NCBI GenBank assembly: GCA_023420415.1
Contig: JAEZWF010000017.1
Coordinates: forward strand, 62,001 to 126,000
DNA: 64,000 nt
Direction of reading: 5' to 3'
Source of the DNA: Actinomycetes bacterium
GTDB lineage: Bacteria > Actinomycetota > Actinomycetes > Actinomycetales > Dermatophilaceae
Positions 57,683 to 64,000 of the stretch are shown here, in pieces. The position numbers and the translations under genes were made by a program. Below the pieces are notes generated by a model. The model searched no databases. It saw nothing but the letters and a program-made list of their open reading frames with translations, and was not told the origin of the DNA. Position 1 is the first letter of the stretch, and each line of letters begins with the position of its first letter.

Positions 57683-58351
57683 GTGGCAATGGCAATCGTC
57701 AACCGCACCCTGCGCGAGCAGGTGCTCGAGCAGCTCCGCGCGGCGATCCTCGACGGCACCTTCGCCCCCGGGGAGAAGCTGGCCGAGGTCGAGCTCGCAG
57801 CCCAGTTCGGCGTCAGCCGCGGCACCGTCCGGGAAGCACTGCGGACCCTTCACAACAGCGGCCTCCTCGAAGGCAGCGAGCGCAGCAGCCTGCACGTCCG
57901 CCGGCTCACCGGGCCCCAGACCGTCGAGCTCTACGACGTGCGCTCAGCGCTCGAGGGGCAGGCCGTCGCGACGATCCTCGCCTCGGATGACCCCGCCGCC
58001 GTGATCGACGAGCTCGAGGCCCAGCTGCCCGAAGCCACGGCCGACATGACCTACGCCGAGCGCTTCGAGCGCGACCTCGGCTTCCACGAGGCGCTGTGCC
58101 GGCTGTCGGGCAACGCGACCCTGCTCCAGATGTGGACGAGCATCAAGGACCTGATGCGCATCTCCGTGCTGGCCGCCCCCGACCAGGGCTCGAGCAGCCT
58201 GATGAGCAAGAGCCACCACCAGCCCATCATCGACGCCATGCGCACCGGCGACCCGGAGAAGGCGCGAGGCGTGCTGGCTGCGCACATGGCGACCGCCGCC
58301 GAGGTCTGGAGCCAGAAGGCCGAGTCGGACGGAGCCGGACGCGCTCGCTGA
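57683..58351 (+). CDS. GntR-family (FadR/FCD type) transcription regulator
   Basis: The 222-residue protein has an N-terminal winged helix (LREQVLEQLRAAILDGTFAP..GVSRGTVREALRTLHNSGLL) and a C-terminal FCD helical domain (DLGFHEALCRLSGN..HHQPIIDAMRTGD) that binds a small carboxylate or sugar ligand with metal-binding Asp/His residues. It is divergent from the MHS transporter-transketolase operon and probably represses it. The GTG at 57683 has AAGGGG upstream. Confidence 0.9.
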   Translation: MAMAIVNRTLREQVLEQLRAAILDGTFAPGEKLAEVELAAQFGVSRGTVREALRTLHNSGLLEGSERSSLHVRRLTGPQTVELYDVRSALEGQAVATILASDDPAAVIDELEAQLPEATADMTYAERFERDLGFHEALCRLSGNATLLQMWTSIKDLMRISVLAAPDQGSSSLMSKSHHQPIIDAMRTGDPEKARGVLAAHMATAAEVWSQKAESDGAGRAR

Positions 58352-58389
58352 CCTGCGCCGCGGGTTGCCGACCGCACAGAGGTATGCCG

Positions 58390-59160
58390 TCAGCGCGGAA
58401 GGGTGAGCACCTCGGCGCCGTCGTCGGTGATGGCGATCGTGTGCTCGCTGTGCGCTGTCCGTGACCCCGTGGCGCTGCGCAGCGTCCACCCGTCGTCGTC
58501 GGTCACCAGCTCGTCGGTGTCGGCCATGACCCACGGCTCCAGCGCCAGCAACAGGCCGGGCTGCAGCCGGAAACCGCGACCCGGCCGGCCGGCATTCGCG
58601 ACGTGCGGGTCCTGGTGCATGGTCGATCCCACGCCGTGGCCGCCGAACTGGGTGTTGACCGAGTACCCCTGCGCCACAAGGACTTCCCCGATGGCGTGCG
58701 ACAGGTCTCCGATCCGGGCACCCGGCCGCGCTGCCGCGATCCCTGCGACGAGCGCCTCCCGGGTCGCCTCGATGAGCGCCAGACTCTCGGCCGGCTGCGT
58801 CTCGCCGACCACGAAGCTGATCGCCGAGTCCGCGACGATCCCGTCGAGCGACACCGCGAGGTCGAGCGACACGAGGTCACCGTCGGCGATCGCGTAGTCG
58901 TGCGGCAGCCCGTGGAGCACTGCGTCGTTGACGGACGTGCAGATGTAGTGGCCGAACGGCCCCCGCCCGAACGACGGCTCGTAGTCGACGTAGCACGAGA
59001 CCGCACCGGCGTCGCGGATCATGCCCTGGGCCCAGTCGTCGATGTCGAGCAGGTTGGTGCCCACGACGGCCCGCCGCTTGAGCGTCTGGAGGATGTCGGC
59101 CACCAGCGCCCCAGTGGCGCGGGCGCGCTCCAGCTCTCGTGCGTCCAGGATCTCGATCAT
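58390..59160 (-). CDS. map: Methionine aminopeptidase, type I
   Basis: The enzyme removes the initiator methionine. The 256-residue protein has the metal ligands and family motifs: CTSVNDAVLHGLP, the VSLDLAVSLDGIVADSA aspartates, GHGVGSTMHQDPHVAN, ALEPWV and SEHTIAIT. I start it at the ATG giving MIEILDARE; a longer frame adds Arg-rich sequence. It is a second-type copy outside the ribosomal-protein operon, where Actinobacteria usually keep another map. Confidence 0.93.
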   Translation of the reverse strand: MIEILDARELERARATGALVADILQTLKRRAVVGTNLLDIDDWAQGMIRDAGAVSCYVDYEPSFGRGPFGHYICTSVNDAVLHGLPHDYAIADGDLVSLDLAVSLDGIVADSAISFVVGETQPAESLALIEATREALVAGIAAARPGARIGDLSHAIGEVLVAQGYSVNTQFGGHGVGSTMHQDPHVANAGRPGRGFRLQPGLLLALEPWVMADTDELVTDDDGWTLRSATGSRTAHSEHTIAITDDGAEVLTLPR

Positions 59161-59387
59161 GGGCACATCAGACACCCAACTCCGGCCGGAAATCGAATCA
59201 GTCGCCGGGCTCGCCCGGCGTGAGGTGGCACGCGCGCCGTGCCGGCCGAGCGGCATACTCACGACTCGTCGCCCACGCAACCGCTCACCAAGTGGACGCA
59301 CCTGCGGTTGGACGAACGTTTTCGACCCGTATCAGCCGTTCAGCCGGTGTTGCGCGGCACAACCAACCGCGCCGGTCCGGCGGCCGC

Positions 59388-59393
59388 TAACTT
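59388..59393 (+). promoter_or_regulatory. -10 box of a leaderless transcript (79-aa gene)
   Basis: TAACTT lies 7 nt before the ATG at 59401. Confidence 0.5.
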
Positions 59394-59400
59394 CCCCGTC

Positions 59401-59640
59401 ATGCCGCAGCTGGCCGACCACGCCGAGCTCCTCGACGAGCTCGACCCACGCACCCGCAAGATCGTCGTCCAGGCCCTCGCCGCCCACCCCGACGGCCGCG
59501 CCCCGGACCGCGACGAGGTCGTCGACCTCATCGACCGGACCCTCGGTCGCATCACCTTCGAGCAGTACCTGCGTCGTGCCCGGGCCCGCCGCGCCCGGGC
59601 CGCGCGCATGGTCCAGTCCGCGGCGTCGGTTGGCACGTGA
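59401..59640 (+). CDS. Small conserved-looking protein (79 aa)
   Basis: The protein is charged and helical (DELDPRTRKIVVQALAAHPD, DEVVDLIDRTLGRI, YLRRARARRARAARM). The middle part weakly resembles the VbhA antitoxin pattern (helix-loop-helix before a basic tail), but no Fic partner is next to it. The start is supported by a leaderless -10 box. It lies between map and the riboswitch. Function unknown. Confidence 0.55.
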   Translation: MPQLADHAELLDELDPRTRKIVVQALAAHPDGRAPDRDEVVDLIDRTLGRITFEQYLRRARARRARAARMVQSAASVGT

Positions 59641-59654
59641 GCGGTCCGGGCCGC

Positions 59655-59660
59655 TACCGT
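59655..59660 (+). promoter_or_regulatory. Promoter -10 box of the Mn-riboswitch transcript
   Basis: TACCGT lies 5-6 nt before the first conserved base of the riboswitch, so transcription probably begins near 59666. Confidence 0.45.
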
Positions 59661-59664
59661 TGCG

Positions 59665-59761
59665 CCTGAAAGGGAGTAGTCCCCAATCGCCGCGTCGACA
59701 CACTGACCCCCGGGTCCGGTGCGGTGGGCCACCTTTGTGGCGGACGAGACTTTCGACCAGT
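59665..59761 (+). promoter_or_regulatory. yybP-ykoY (Mn2+) riboswitch
   Basis: The conserved core AAAGGGAGTAG (59669-59679) and the 3' element GACGAGACTTTCGACC match the yybP-ykoY consensus, with GC-rich hairpins between. This riboswitch binds Mn2+ and commonly controls GDT1/TMEM165-type exporters, as here. Confidence 0.85.
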
Positions 59762-59840
59762 TGACACGACCCATGTTGGACGTGCCTGGTCGAAGGGACG
59801 TCCAGGTCGGCGCTCTCCTCGGCCGGGCGGCTAGGAGAGC
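59752..59840 (+). promoter_or_regulatory. Riboswitch expression platform with sequestered RBS
   Basis: TTCGACCAG (59752-59760), at the aptamer's 3' end, can pair instead with CTGGTCGAA (59786-59794). Downstream, GCTCTCCT (59812-59819) pairs with AGGAGAGC (59833-59840), hiding the ribosome binding site of the TTG start at 59844. Ligand binding would be expected to free it. The switching order is inferred. Confidence 0.6.
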
Positions 59841-59843
59841 CCG

Positions 59844-60422
59844 TTGTACGCATTCCTGCTCAGCACCGCTGTCATCTTCGTCGCCGAGCTCGGCGACAAG
59901 AGCCAGCTGATGGCGATGACGTTCGCCACGAGGTACAAGGCCCGCGACGTGATCCTCGGCATCACGGCCGCGACCGCGATCGTGCACCTCGGCTCGGTCG
60001 CCATCGGCCGCTGGGTGGGCGGCGCGTTCGCCGACAGCCAGTGGATCATCACCCTCATCGCCGGCGTGGCCTTCCTCATCTTCGGCGCGTGGACCCTGCG
60101 CGGTGACGAGCTCACCGACGAGGAGGCCCAGAAGGCCAAGCGCAGCAAGGGCGCCGCGATCATCGCTGTCGGCATCGCGTTCTTCCTCGCCGAGCTAGGC
60201 GACAAGACGATGCTCGCCACGATCACGCTCGCGACCAAGGAGGACTGGTTCGGCACGTGGGTCGGCAGCACCCTCGGCATGGTCGCGGCCGACGCGCTCG
60301 CCATCGTGGTCGGCGCCGTCCTCGGCAAGCGGCTGCCGGAGAAGGTCATCAAGATCGGCGCCGCGATCGCCTTCTTCGTCTTCGGTGTCATCCTCATCTG
60401 GCAGGGCCTCGCCTCGCGCTGA
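59844..60422 (+). CDS. GDT1/TMEM165-family Mn2+ exporter
   Basis: The 192-residue protein has six membrane segments and the duplicated family motif E-x-G-D-(K/R)-(S/T): VAELGDKSQLMAM near the start and LAELGDKTMLATI in the second half. GDT1 proteins exchange Mn2+ (or Ca2+) for H+. It starts at a rare TTG, preceded by AGGAGAG, and lies under a Mn2+ riboswitch, which supports Mn2+ export. It ends before a 22-bp GTATGCC hairpin shared with the converging gene. Confidence 0.92.
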   Translation: MYAFLLSTAVIFVAELGDKSQLMAMTFATRYKARDVILGITAATAIVHLGSVAIGRWVGGAFADSQWIITLIAGVAFLIFGAWTLRGDELTDEEAQKAKRSKGAAIIAVGIAFFLAELGDKTMLATITLATKEDWFGTWVGSTLGMVAADALAIVVGAVLGKRLPEKVIKIGAAIAFFVFGVILIWQGLASR

Positions 60423-60431
60423 CGCACGTGT

Positions 60432-60493
60432 CGGGTATGCCGCGTGGTCGCGGTGGCGACGTGCGTCGCCTCCGCGACCACGCGGCATACCCG
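60432..60493. terminator. 22-bp perfect hairpin carrying two GTATGCC motifs
   Basis: Arms 60432-60453 and 60472-60493 are perfect reverse complements, and the loop can add six more pairs (60455-60460 with 60465-60470). It lies between two converging genes and probably terminates both. No T-run follows. Confidence 0.8.
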
Positions 60494-60502
60494 CGCGGCT
60501 GG

Positions 60503-61066
60503 TCAGGCGAGGGCGATGAGGACGAGCGCGCCCGCCACGACATCGAGGACCAGACAGAAGCGGGCCATCGACGGCACGACCACCCGGCCTGTGCGGAGGT
60601 GATGGGCATCCCACGCCGCGTGCACGAAAAGCCCTGCAGCGACAAGGATTGCGGCCAGAGTCGGGTTGACGCCGGCTGCCCAGAGGGCGATGGCGCCGGT
60701 GGCGAGCATGGCCGCCGACTGCAGCGGCAGGCCCCACGTGGGACGGTCACGGTTCTGGGCGAACCCGATGCCGGCCAGGACGACCGCCAGGCCCAGCATC
60801 GCGATCGTCGGGTCGAACCCGTCGATCGCCTTGGCGACGCCGATGAGGACGAACGTCACGAGGAACGCCGGCCACGCGGCCGCACGGCGACCGAGCGCGG
60901 CAGCGGTCAGGTAGACGAAGCCGGAGGCAGCCACGACCGGCGCGACGTCGTTGCCGGTGGCTCCGTATGCCGTGGCGCCGCCGACGAGGGCGCCCGCCAG
61001 CAACGGCCAGGTGAGCGACCAGCCCGAGGTGGCGCGGCCGGTGGTGACGGGTGCGGTGGTGGACAT
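60503..61066 (-). CDS. Multi-pass membrane protein of unknown function
   Basis: The 187-residue protein has about seven hydrophobic helices, for example WPLLAGALVGGATAYGATG, GLAVVLAGIGFA and CLVLDVVAGALVLIALA. I do not recognise a family. The ATG at 61066 is chosen because upstream sequence is not protein-like. It converges with the GDT1 gene. Confidence 0.7.
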   Translation of the reverse strand: MSTTAPVTTGRATSGWSLTWPLLAGALVGGATAYGATGNDVAPVVAASGFVYLTAAALGRRAAAWPAFLVTFVLIGVAKAIDGFDPTIAMLGLAVVLAGIGFAQNRDRPTWGLPLQSAAMLATGAIALWAAGVNPTLAAILVAAGLFVHAAWDAHHLRTGRVVVPSMARFCLVLDVVAGALVLIALA

Positions 61067-61174
61067 GCCCAGCAGGGTTGCGGCGGGCGGCGTTGGCGGG
61101 CAACGAGGATCGACTGGCCCGGCCGAGATGCTGGGATATCCGGCCAGCAGGCCGTCGCCACAGGGCATCGGCCA

Positions 61175-61256
61175 AGCTTTCGGGGCGAGTGGCCGAAAGC
61201 TGCGTGGCCCGCACGGTCTGGGCATGGAAGAGTGCGGGCGATTGGCCGAAAGCTGC
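61175..61256. repeat. Palindromic copy of the AACTTTCGG repeat family
   Basis: AGCTTTCGG (61175-61183) pairs perfectly with CCGAAAGCT (61193-61201). A half copy, GGCCGAAAGCT, follows at about 61243-61254. They lie just upstream of the GH13 gene. Confidence 0.75.
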
Positions 61257-61295
61257 GTGGTTGCCTGCGCCCCGGCGCGCCGAAAGACTGCGGGC

Positions 61296-63011
61296 ATGAG
61301 CGACGAACAGTGGTTCCGCGAGGCGGTCGTCTACCAGATCTACCCGCGCAGCTTCCAGGACAGCAACGGTGACGGCATCGGTGACGTGCGCGGCATCATC
61401 GACCGGCTCGACTACCTCAAGTCGCTCGGCATCGACGTGCTCTGGCTCTCCCCCATCTACCGCAGCCCGCAGGACGACAACGGCTACGACATCAGCGACT
61501 ACGAGGACATCGACCCCGCGTTCGGGACCCTCGCCGACGTCGACGAACTGATCGAGCAGGCGCACGCACGCGGCATACGCGTCGTCATGGACCTCGTCGT
61601 CAACCACACGAGCGACGAGCACCCGTGGTTCATCGAATCCCGTTCCAGCACAAGCAGTCCCAAGCGCGACTGGTACTGGTGGCGGCCACCCCGGGACGGC
61701 TTCGAGGCCGGCCAGCCCGGCGCGGAGCCGACCAACTGGGAGTCCTTCTTCAGCGGACCGGCCTGGGAGCTCGACCGCGAGACCGGCGAGTACTACCTGC
61801 ACCTGTTCACCCGCAAGCAGCCCGACCTCAACTGGGAGAACGAGGAGGTGCGGGAGGCGGTCTACGCGATGATGCGGTGGTGGCTCGACCGGGGCATCGA
61901 CGGATTCCGGATGGACGTCATCAACATGATCTCCAAGGACGTCTCCTCCACCGGCGCGCTGGCGGACGGCCCGCCCAAGCCGGGCACGACTCTCGGCGAC
62001 GGCACACCGCACTTCATCGCCGGCCCGCGCATCCACGAGTTCATCCAGGAGATGCACCGCGAGGTGTTCGAGGGCCGCGAGCAGAAGTACCTCACCGTGG
62101 GCGAGATGCCGAACGCGACCGTCGAGCAGGCCGTCCTCTTCACCGACCCTGATCGGCACGAGGTCGACATGATCTTCCAGTTCGAGCACGTCGACCTCGA
62201 CCGAGGCGAGCACAAGTGGGACCGCAGGAGGGTCGACCTGCGCGACCTCAAGGCGTCGTTCGGGCGGTGGCAGGCGGGGCTCGCCGAGACAGGGTGGAAC
62301 TCGCTCTACTGGAACAACCACGACCAGCCACGCGCCGTGTCGCGGTTCGGCTCCGACGACCCGCAGCACCGCGTCGCCTCCGCCAAGCTGCTCGGCACCG
62401 TGCTGCACCTGCACCGCGGCACGCCGTACGTCTACCAGGGCGAGGAGCTCGGGATGACCAACGTGCCCTTCGCCGACGCCAGCGCCTTCCTCGACGTCGA
62501 GTCGGTCAACTACTTCCGCACCGCGACCGAGGCCGGTGCGGACCCGCAGGAGGTGCTGGCCAACCTGCGCCTCGGCAGCCGCGACAACGCCCGCTCCCCC
62601 ATGCAGTGGGACGACAGCGAACAGGCCGGCTTCACGACCGGTATGCCGTGGGCGCCGGTCAACCCGAACTACCCCGACATCAACGCAGCCGACGCCGTCG
62701 CCGACGACGACTCGGTCTTCCACCACTACCGGCGACTCATCGAGCTCCGGCACACCGAACCCGTTGTGGCACAAGGCGACTTCACCATGCTCGCAGCCGA
62801 CCACCCCACCCTCTACGCGTTCATCCGGGCCCACGAAGACACCGAGCTGCTGGTGCTCGCCAACTTCTCGTCCGAGGATCTCGAGCTCACGGGCGACGAC
62901 ATCCCCGACATCTCCGGGTGGGAGGGCGCCGAGCTGGTGCTGGGCAACCTCGGCGACGCCGAACCCGCGGCAACGCTGCGCCCGTGGGAGGCCCGTATCC
63001 TGCGGCGCTGA
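61296..63011 (+). CDS. GH13 alpha-glucosidase (oligo-1,6-glucosidase-like)
   Basis: The 571-residue cytoplasmic enzyme has the GH13 barrel with the nucleophile D207 in GFRMDVIN, the acid/base E270 in VGEMPN, and the third acidic residue D343 in NNHDQPR. VYQIYPRSFQDSNGDGIGD at the start and a C-terminal beta domain are typical of GH13_30/31 alpha-glucosidases and isomaltases; trehalose-6-phosphate hydrolase is an alternative. It could use maltose, isomaltose or sucrose-type alpha-glucosides. It is a single gene. Confidence 0.92.
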   Translation: MSDEQWFREAVVYQIYPRSFQDSNGDGIGDVRGIIDRLDYLKSLGIDVLWLSPIYRSPQDDNGYDISDYEDIDPAFGTLADVDELIEQAHARGIRVVMDLVVNHTSDEHPWFIESRSSTSSPKRDWYWWRPPRDGFEAGQPGAEPTNWESFFSGPAWELDRETGEYYLHLFTRKQPDLNWENEEVREAVYAMMRWWLDRGIDGFRMDVINMISKDVSSTGALADGPPKPGTTLGDGTPHFIAGPRIHEFIQEMHREVFEGREQKYLTVGEMPNATVEQAVLFTDPDRHEVDMIFQFEHVDLDRGEHKWDRRRVDLRDLKASFGRWQAGLAETGWNSLYWNNHDQPRAVSRFGSDDPQHRVASAKLLGTVLHLHRGTPYVYQGEELGMTNVPFADASAFLDVESVNYFRTATEAGADPQEVLANLRLGSRDNARSPMQWDDSEQAGFTTGMPWAPVNPNYPDINAADAVADDDSVFHHYRRLIELRHTEPVVAQGDFTMLAADHPTLYAFIRAHEDTELLVLANFSSEDLELTGDDIPDISGWEGAELVLGNLGDAEPAATLRPWEARILRR

Positions 63012-63111
63012 GCTGACGCTGAGCTGGCGCTGAGCGGCCACGGCTCCCCCCGCGAGCCGACTTGACCGAAACCGACCTCGTGCAGGCCGTCGCTGTGCCA
63101 CTCTGCCGACT

Positions 63112-63624
63112 GTGATCAGGGCAGAACTCGGACTCGGGATTCTCGGCACCGCGCTGTGGATCTACTGCCTGCTCGACGTGATCATGGCTGACGAGTCCCG
63201 CATCCGGAACCTGTCGAAGGGGACCTGGGTCTTCGTCGTGCTGGTCACGTCGGTGGTCGGTGCGGTCGCGTGGCTCGTGGCCGGACGGCCCGAGGGCAGC
63301 TCGTCGCGAGGCTTGCCCTACAAGGGAAACCGCGGCCGTGAGAACGACCCGGGATTCCCCGAGTACGACCGGCCGGGCCGCTACCAGGCAGCCAACCCCG
63401 ATGACGACGCGGAGTTCCTGCGCAAGGTGCGTGAGCGCGCCGAGGCGCAGACGGCTGAGGCGAAACGCCAACGGGCAGAACGCGAACGGCTCGAGCGGGA
63501 GGCGATGGAGCGAGAGCGCGCGGCGCGCCTGGCCCGCGAACGCGCGCTGCAGGAGCGCCGGTCACAGGGCACCCCCCCCGGGCCCGACCAGGATGCGCCC
63601 CAGCCCAAGGGCGAGGACGCCTGA
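63112..63624 (+). CDS. PLD-nuclease N-terminal-like membrane protein with coiled coil
   Basis: The 170-residue protein starts with two membrane helices (LGILGTALWIYCLLDVIM and TWVFVVLVTSVVGAVAWLVAG), the pattern of the PLDc_N (phospholipase D-nuclease N-terminal) domain. The rest is polar, with a charged coiled coil at ~100-150 (EAKRQRAERERLEREAMERERA). It lacks the catalytic PLD domain, as is usual for these short proteins. Function unknown. It starts at a GTG. Confidence 0.8.
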   Translation: MIRAELGLGILGTALWIYCLLDVIMADESRIRNLSKGTWVFVVLVTSVVGAVAWLVAGRPEGSSSRGLPYKGNRGRENDPGFPEYDRPGRYQAANPDDDAEFLRKVRERAEAQTAEAKRQRAERERLEREAMERERAARLARERALQERRSQGTPPGPDQDAPQPKGEDA

Positions 63625-63737
63625 CACCTCACCGCAGGCTCACGGCATACCAACCCTCGTGTGCCGCACGCCTGTGTGCCCGTCCGACCGTCATGGACGG
63701 TGACACCAGCACCCACACCGGTCTGGGAGAATGAGAC

Positions 63738-64000
63738 ATGGCCGCGAGAACGACCAGCCCCAGCCCGCCTTCCACCCTCAGGACCTACCTCACCTGGACC
63801 ACCGTCGCGCCCGTGATCGCGCTGGTGCTGCTGGCCATCACGTGGGGCAGCTACGACCTCGGCATCGTCCCGGTCGTCCTCGTCGCCATCGCCCTGGCCG
63901 GAGCAGTCCTCGCCGCGGTCCACCACGCGGAGGTCGTCGCCCACCGCGTGGGCGAGCCCTACGGGTCGCTCGTGCTGGCCGTGGCTGTCACGATCATCGA
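63738..64000 (+). CDS. Ca2+/H+ antiporter (ChaA/CAX type), 5' part
   Basis: The gene runs off the right edge. The visible 87 residues contain two or three membrane helices and AVHHAEVVAHRVGEPYGSLV, a conserved ChaA segment with the start of the ion-binding region (VAVTIIE). It is probably a calcium/proton antiporter. The ATG at 63738 fits the start of the first helix. Nothing can be said about its end. Confidence 0.82.
   Translation, partial: MAARTTSPSPPSTLRTYLTWTTVAPVIALVLLAITWGSYDLGIVPVVLVAIALAGAVLAAVHHAEVVAHRVGEPYGSLVLAVAVTII

Overview
The window is a 64 kb piece of a very GC-rich chromosome. GTG starts are frequent, neighbouring genes often overlap by ATGA or GTGA, and many genes have a TANNNT box only 6-9 nt before the start codon (leaderless transcripts). 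The block UGPase-moeA-moaC-moaB-rimJ-sepX with 5-FCL divergent, followed by fmdB, a SAF protein and mscL, points to an actinobacterium. My best guess is Micrococcales, Intrasporangiaceae-like; this rests on gene content and order, not on a search. I see no IS element, integrase, prophage or CRISPR array.

Layout. 1-11 kb: a DUF559-type protein, rtcB, membrane proteins, an ABC-F ATPase, rsmI, a protein O-mannosyltransferase (Pmt), an L,D-transpeptidase and an alpha-methylacyl-CoA racemase. 11.2-13.9 kb: a compact stressosome operon whose first gene fuses an ECF-type sigma factor to an RsbT switch kinase, followed by rsbR, rsbS and a free RsbU N-terminal domain. 14.2-21.4 kb: a secreted protein, then a ROK repressor divergent from an alpha-galactoside ABC importer and GH36 alpha-galactosidase. 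21.5-25.4 kb: small genes, a GPP34-like protein, tRNA-Ala, and an ECF sigma/RskA-like anti-sigma pair. 25.4-39.0 kb: the sepX/molybdopterin/UGPase block, a penicillin acylase, a K+/H+ antiporter, fmdB behind a CIRCE-like operator, mtnP, a SAF protein and mscL. 39.2-48.8 kb: a 1374-residue DUF4011 helicase-nuclease, an MFS exporter, four SipW-type secreted surface proteins and a matrixin-like protease. 49.0-52.5 kb: a gene-poor, less GC-rich stretch behind tRNA-Arg with gene fragments and a lipoprotein. 52.5-58.4 kb: a GntR-controlled catabolic operon with an MHS-type transporter, split transketolase, SDR and TIM-barrel isomerase. 58.4-64 kb: map, a Mn riboswitch with a GDT1-family exporter, a GH13 alpha-glucosidase, and the start of a Ca2+/H+ antiporter.

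The most interesting system is the sigma-RsbT stressosome operon (11211-13919). In Bacillus, RsbT released from the RsbR/RsbS complex switches on a phosphatase cascade that eventually frees sigma-B. Here the kinase and the sigma factor are one polypeptide, with a zinc-finger-like H-x3-C-x2-C insert between them, and the RsbU-type partner has lost its phosphatase domain. That suggests a one-step stress switch.

Repeats form a second layer. The heptamer GTATGCC/GGCATAC occurs about 77 times, roughly 12 times my composition-based expectation, equally on both strands, and often inside long hairpins between genes. A hairpin family around AACTTTCGGCCACT occurs in several intergenic gaps. A 94-bp structured repeat flanks a one-gene cassette at the end of the penicillin acylase gene.
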